Below are positions 63,476 to 64,000 of a stretch of DNA of 64,000 bases, in pieces; position 1 is the stretch's first letter, and each line of letters starts with the position of its first letter. Under the pieces are notes generated by a model. That model ran no database searches. It was given only the letters and a program-made list of their open reading frames with translations, and had not been told where the DNA came from. Origin of the DNA: Nymphaea colorata. Lineage: Eukaryota; Streptophyta; Magnoliopsida; Nymphaeales; Nymphaeaceae. The stretch is from assembly GCF_008831285.2 (NCBI RefSeq), contig NC_045144.1:6870176-6934175 (forward strand), read 5' to 3'. A program made the position numbers and the translations under genes.

Positions 63476-64000
63476 GCAATATAGTTTCATTTTGTGTATT
63501 TTTTATTGACTGTATGTGTGTGCATTAGAGCATTTTAATTGGTTCTACGTATCATTTTTAATTGAATCATCAAATAATTAATTTTGTTGAGAGTCAATAT
63601 CTTTATTTTTTTTTAAAAAAAAGCTATAAGATTGAGTTTGATAAAAGGGTGTGTTTTAAGAGGATCTTATAACATAAATTCATGCTAAAGGATTGGAAAT
63701 AGTCTGATCTTAAATCTATGGATGTAAGATCACAGGATTTCAAAACCATCACAGATTTCAAATCGGCGATGAAACAAACACTGTTTAAATGATAACCATA
63801 CACAGTGTTTGCTCAAGCATGCCTATATATATAAACATTTAGTTTTTTTTTTCCTTTGCAGGACAGGCCTTCGATAGGTCCTGGTAGGTGTCATTGACAC
63901 TAGTGGGAGAGAACAAGAGCGAGTTTTCTATGCTTCTTCATCTATGTAACGAGCGTATGGTGTTGTGGATTATATTATTAGTATGTATGTTTACTTTCAT
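63476..64000. other. AT-rich end of window, no gene seen
   Basis: No exon-like sequence or bounded element recognised; a gene could begin beyond the window edge. Confidence 0.4.

Noticed and set aside
1-64000. tRNA or rRNA genes, CRISPR arrays, bacterial-type operons or integrated viral genes
   Set aside because: Nothing matching these was seen on either strand by reading; short tRNAs could be missed without a covariance search.

Overview
The window is nuclear DNA of a flowering plant. It has intron-rich genes of plant-only families, AT-rich spacers, long (TA)n, (CT)n and (GT)n tracts, and remains of LTR retrotransposons and MITE-like foldbacks. Species cannot be fixed from the sequence. There is no sign of bacterial, organellar or viral origin. 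Six protein-coding genes could be rebuilt exon by exon. In every one, splice sites and reading phase agree across all introns, and the totals come out as whole codons.

Layout: 1594-4729 (minus), a two-exon CYP78A cytochrome P450. 4730-19258, a long gene-poor stretch of repeats, several foldback elements and orphan GC-rich islands. 19259-27022 (plus), an eight-exon mitochondrial-type rhomboid protease, with an antisense Ty3/gypsy integrase relic in intron 2 and other repeats in intron 5. 27023-41918, a gene-poor stretch with two adjacent foldback elements near 31.3-32.1 kb. 41919-46304 (plus), 6-phosphogluconolactonase in three exons. 46694-51012 (minus), a five-exon plastid fructokinase-like protein of the FLN2 type, convergent with the lactonase gene and only about 390 bp from it stop to stop. 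51013-53400, repeat-rich spacer. 53401-56872 (plus) and 58357-61600 (minus), two COBRA-like GPI-anchored cell-wall proteins tail to tail, with four of six exons identical in length. 61601-64000, repeats.

The genes do not form one pathway. The P450 is of a class tied to organ growth, the rhomboid is a predicted mitochondrial membrane protease, the lactonase belongs to the oxidative pentose phosphate pathway, and FLN2-type proteins belong to plastid transcription complexes. The COBRA-like pair is the only functional cluster: one member resembles the primary-wall COBRA/COBL1 type, the other the secondary-wall COBL4/IRX6 type. I did not find a new multi-gene system. The less ordinary signals are the inverted COBRA-like pair with a 120-bp tandem repeat between them, the paired foldbacks, the MITE with intact TAA target duplication, the 249-bp stem-loop near 11 kb, and a near-identical 325-bp repeat found both upstream of and inside the rhomboid gene.
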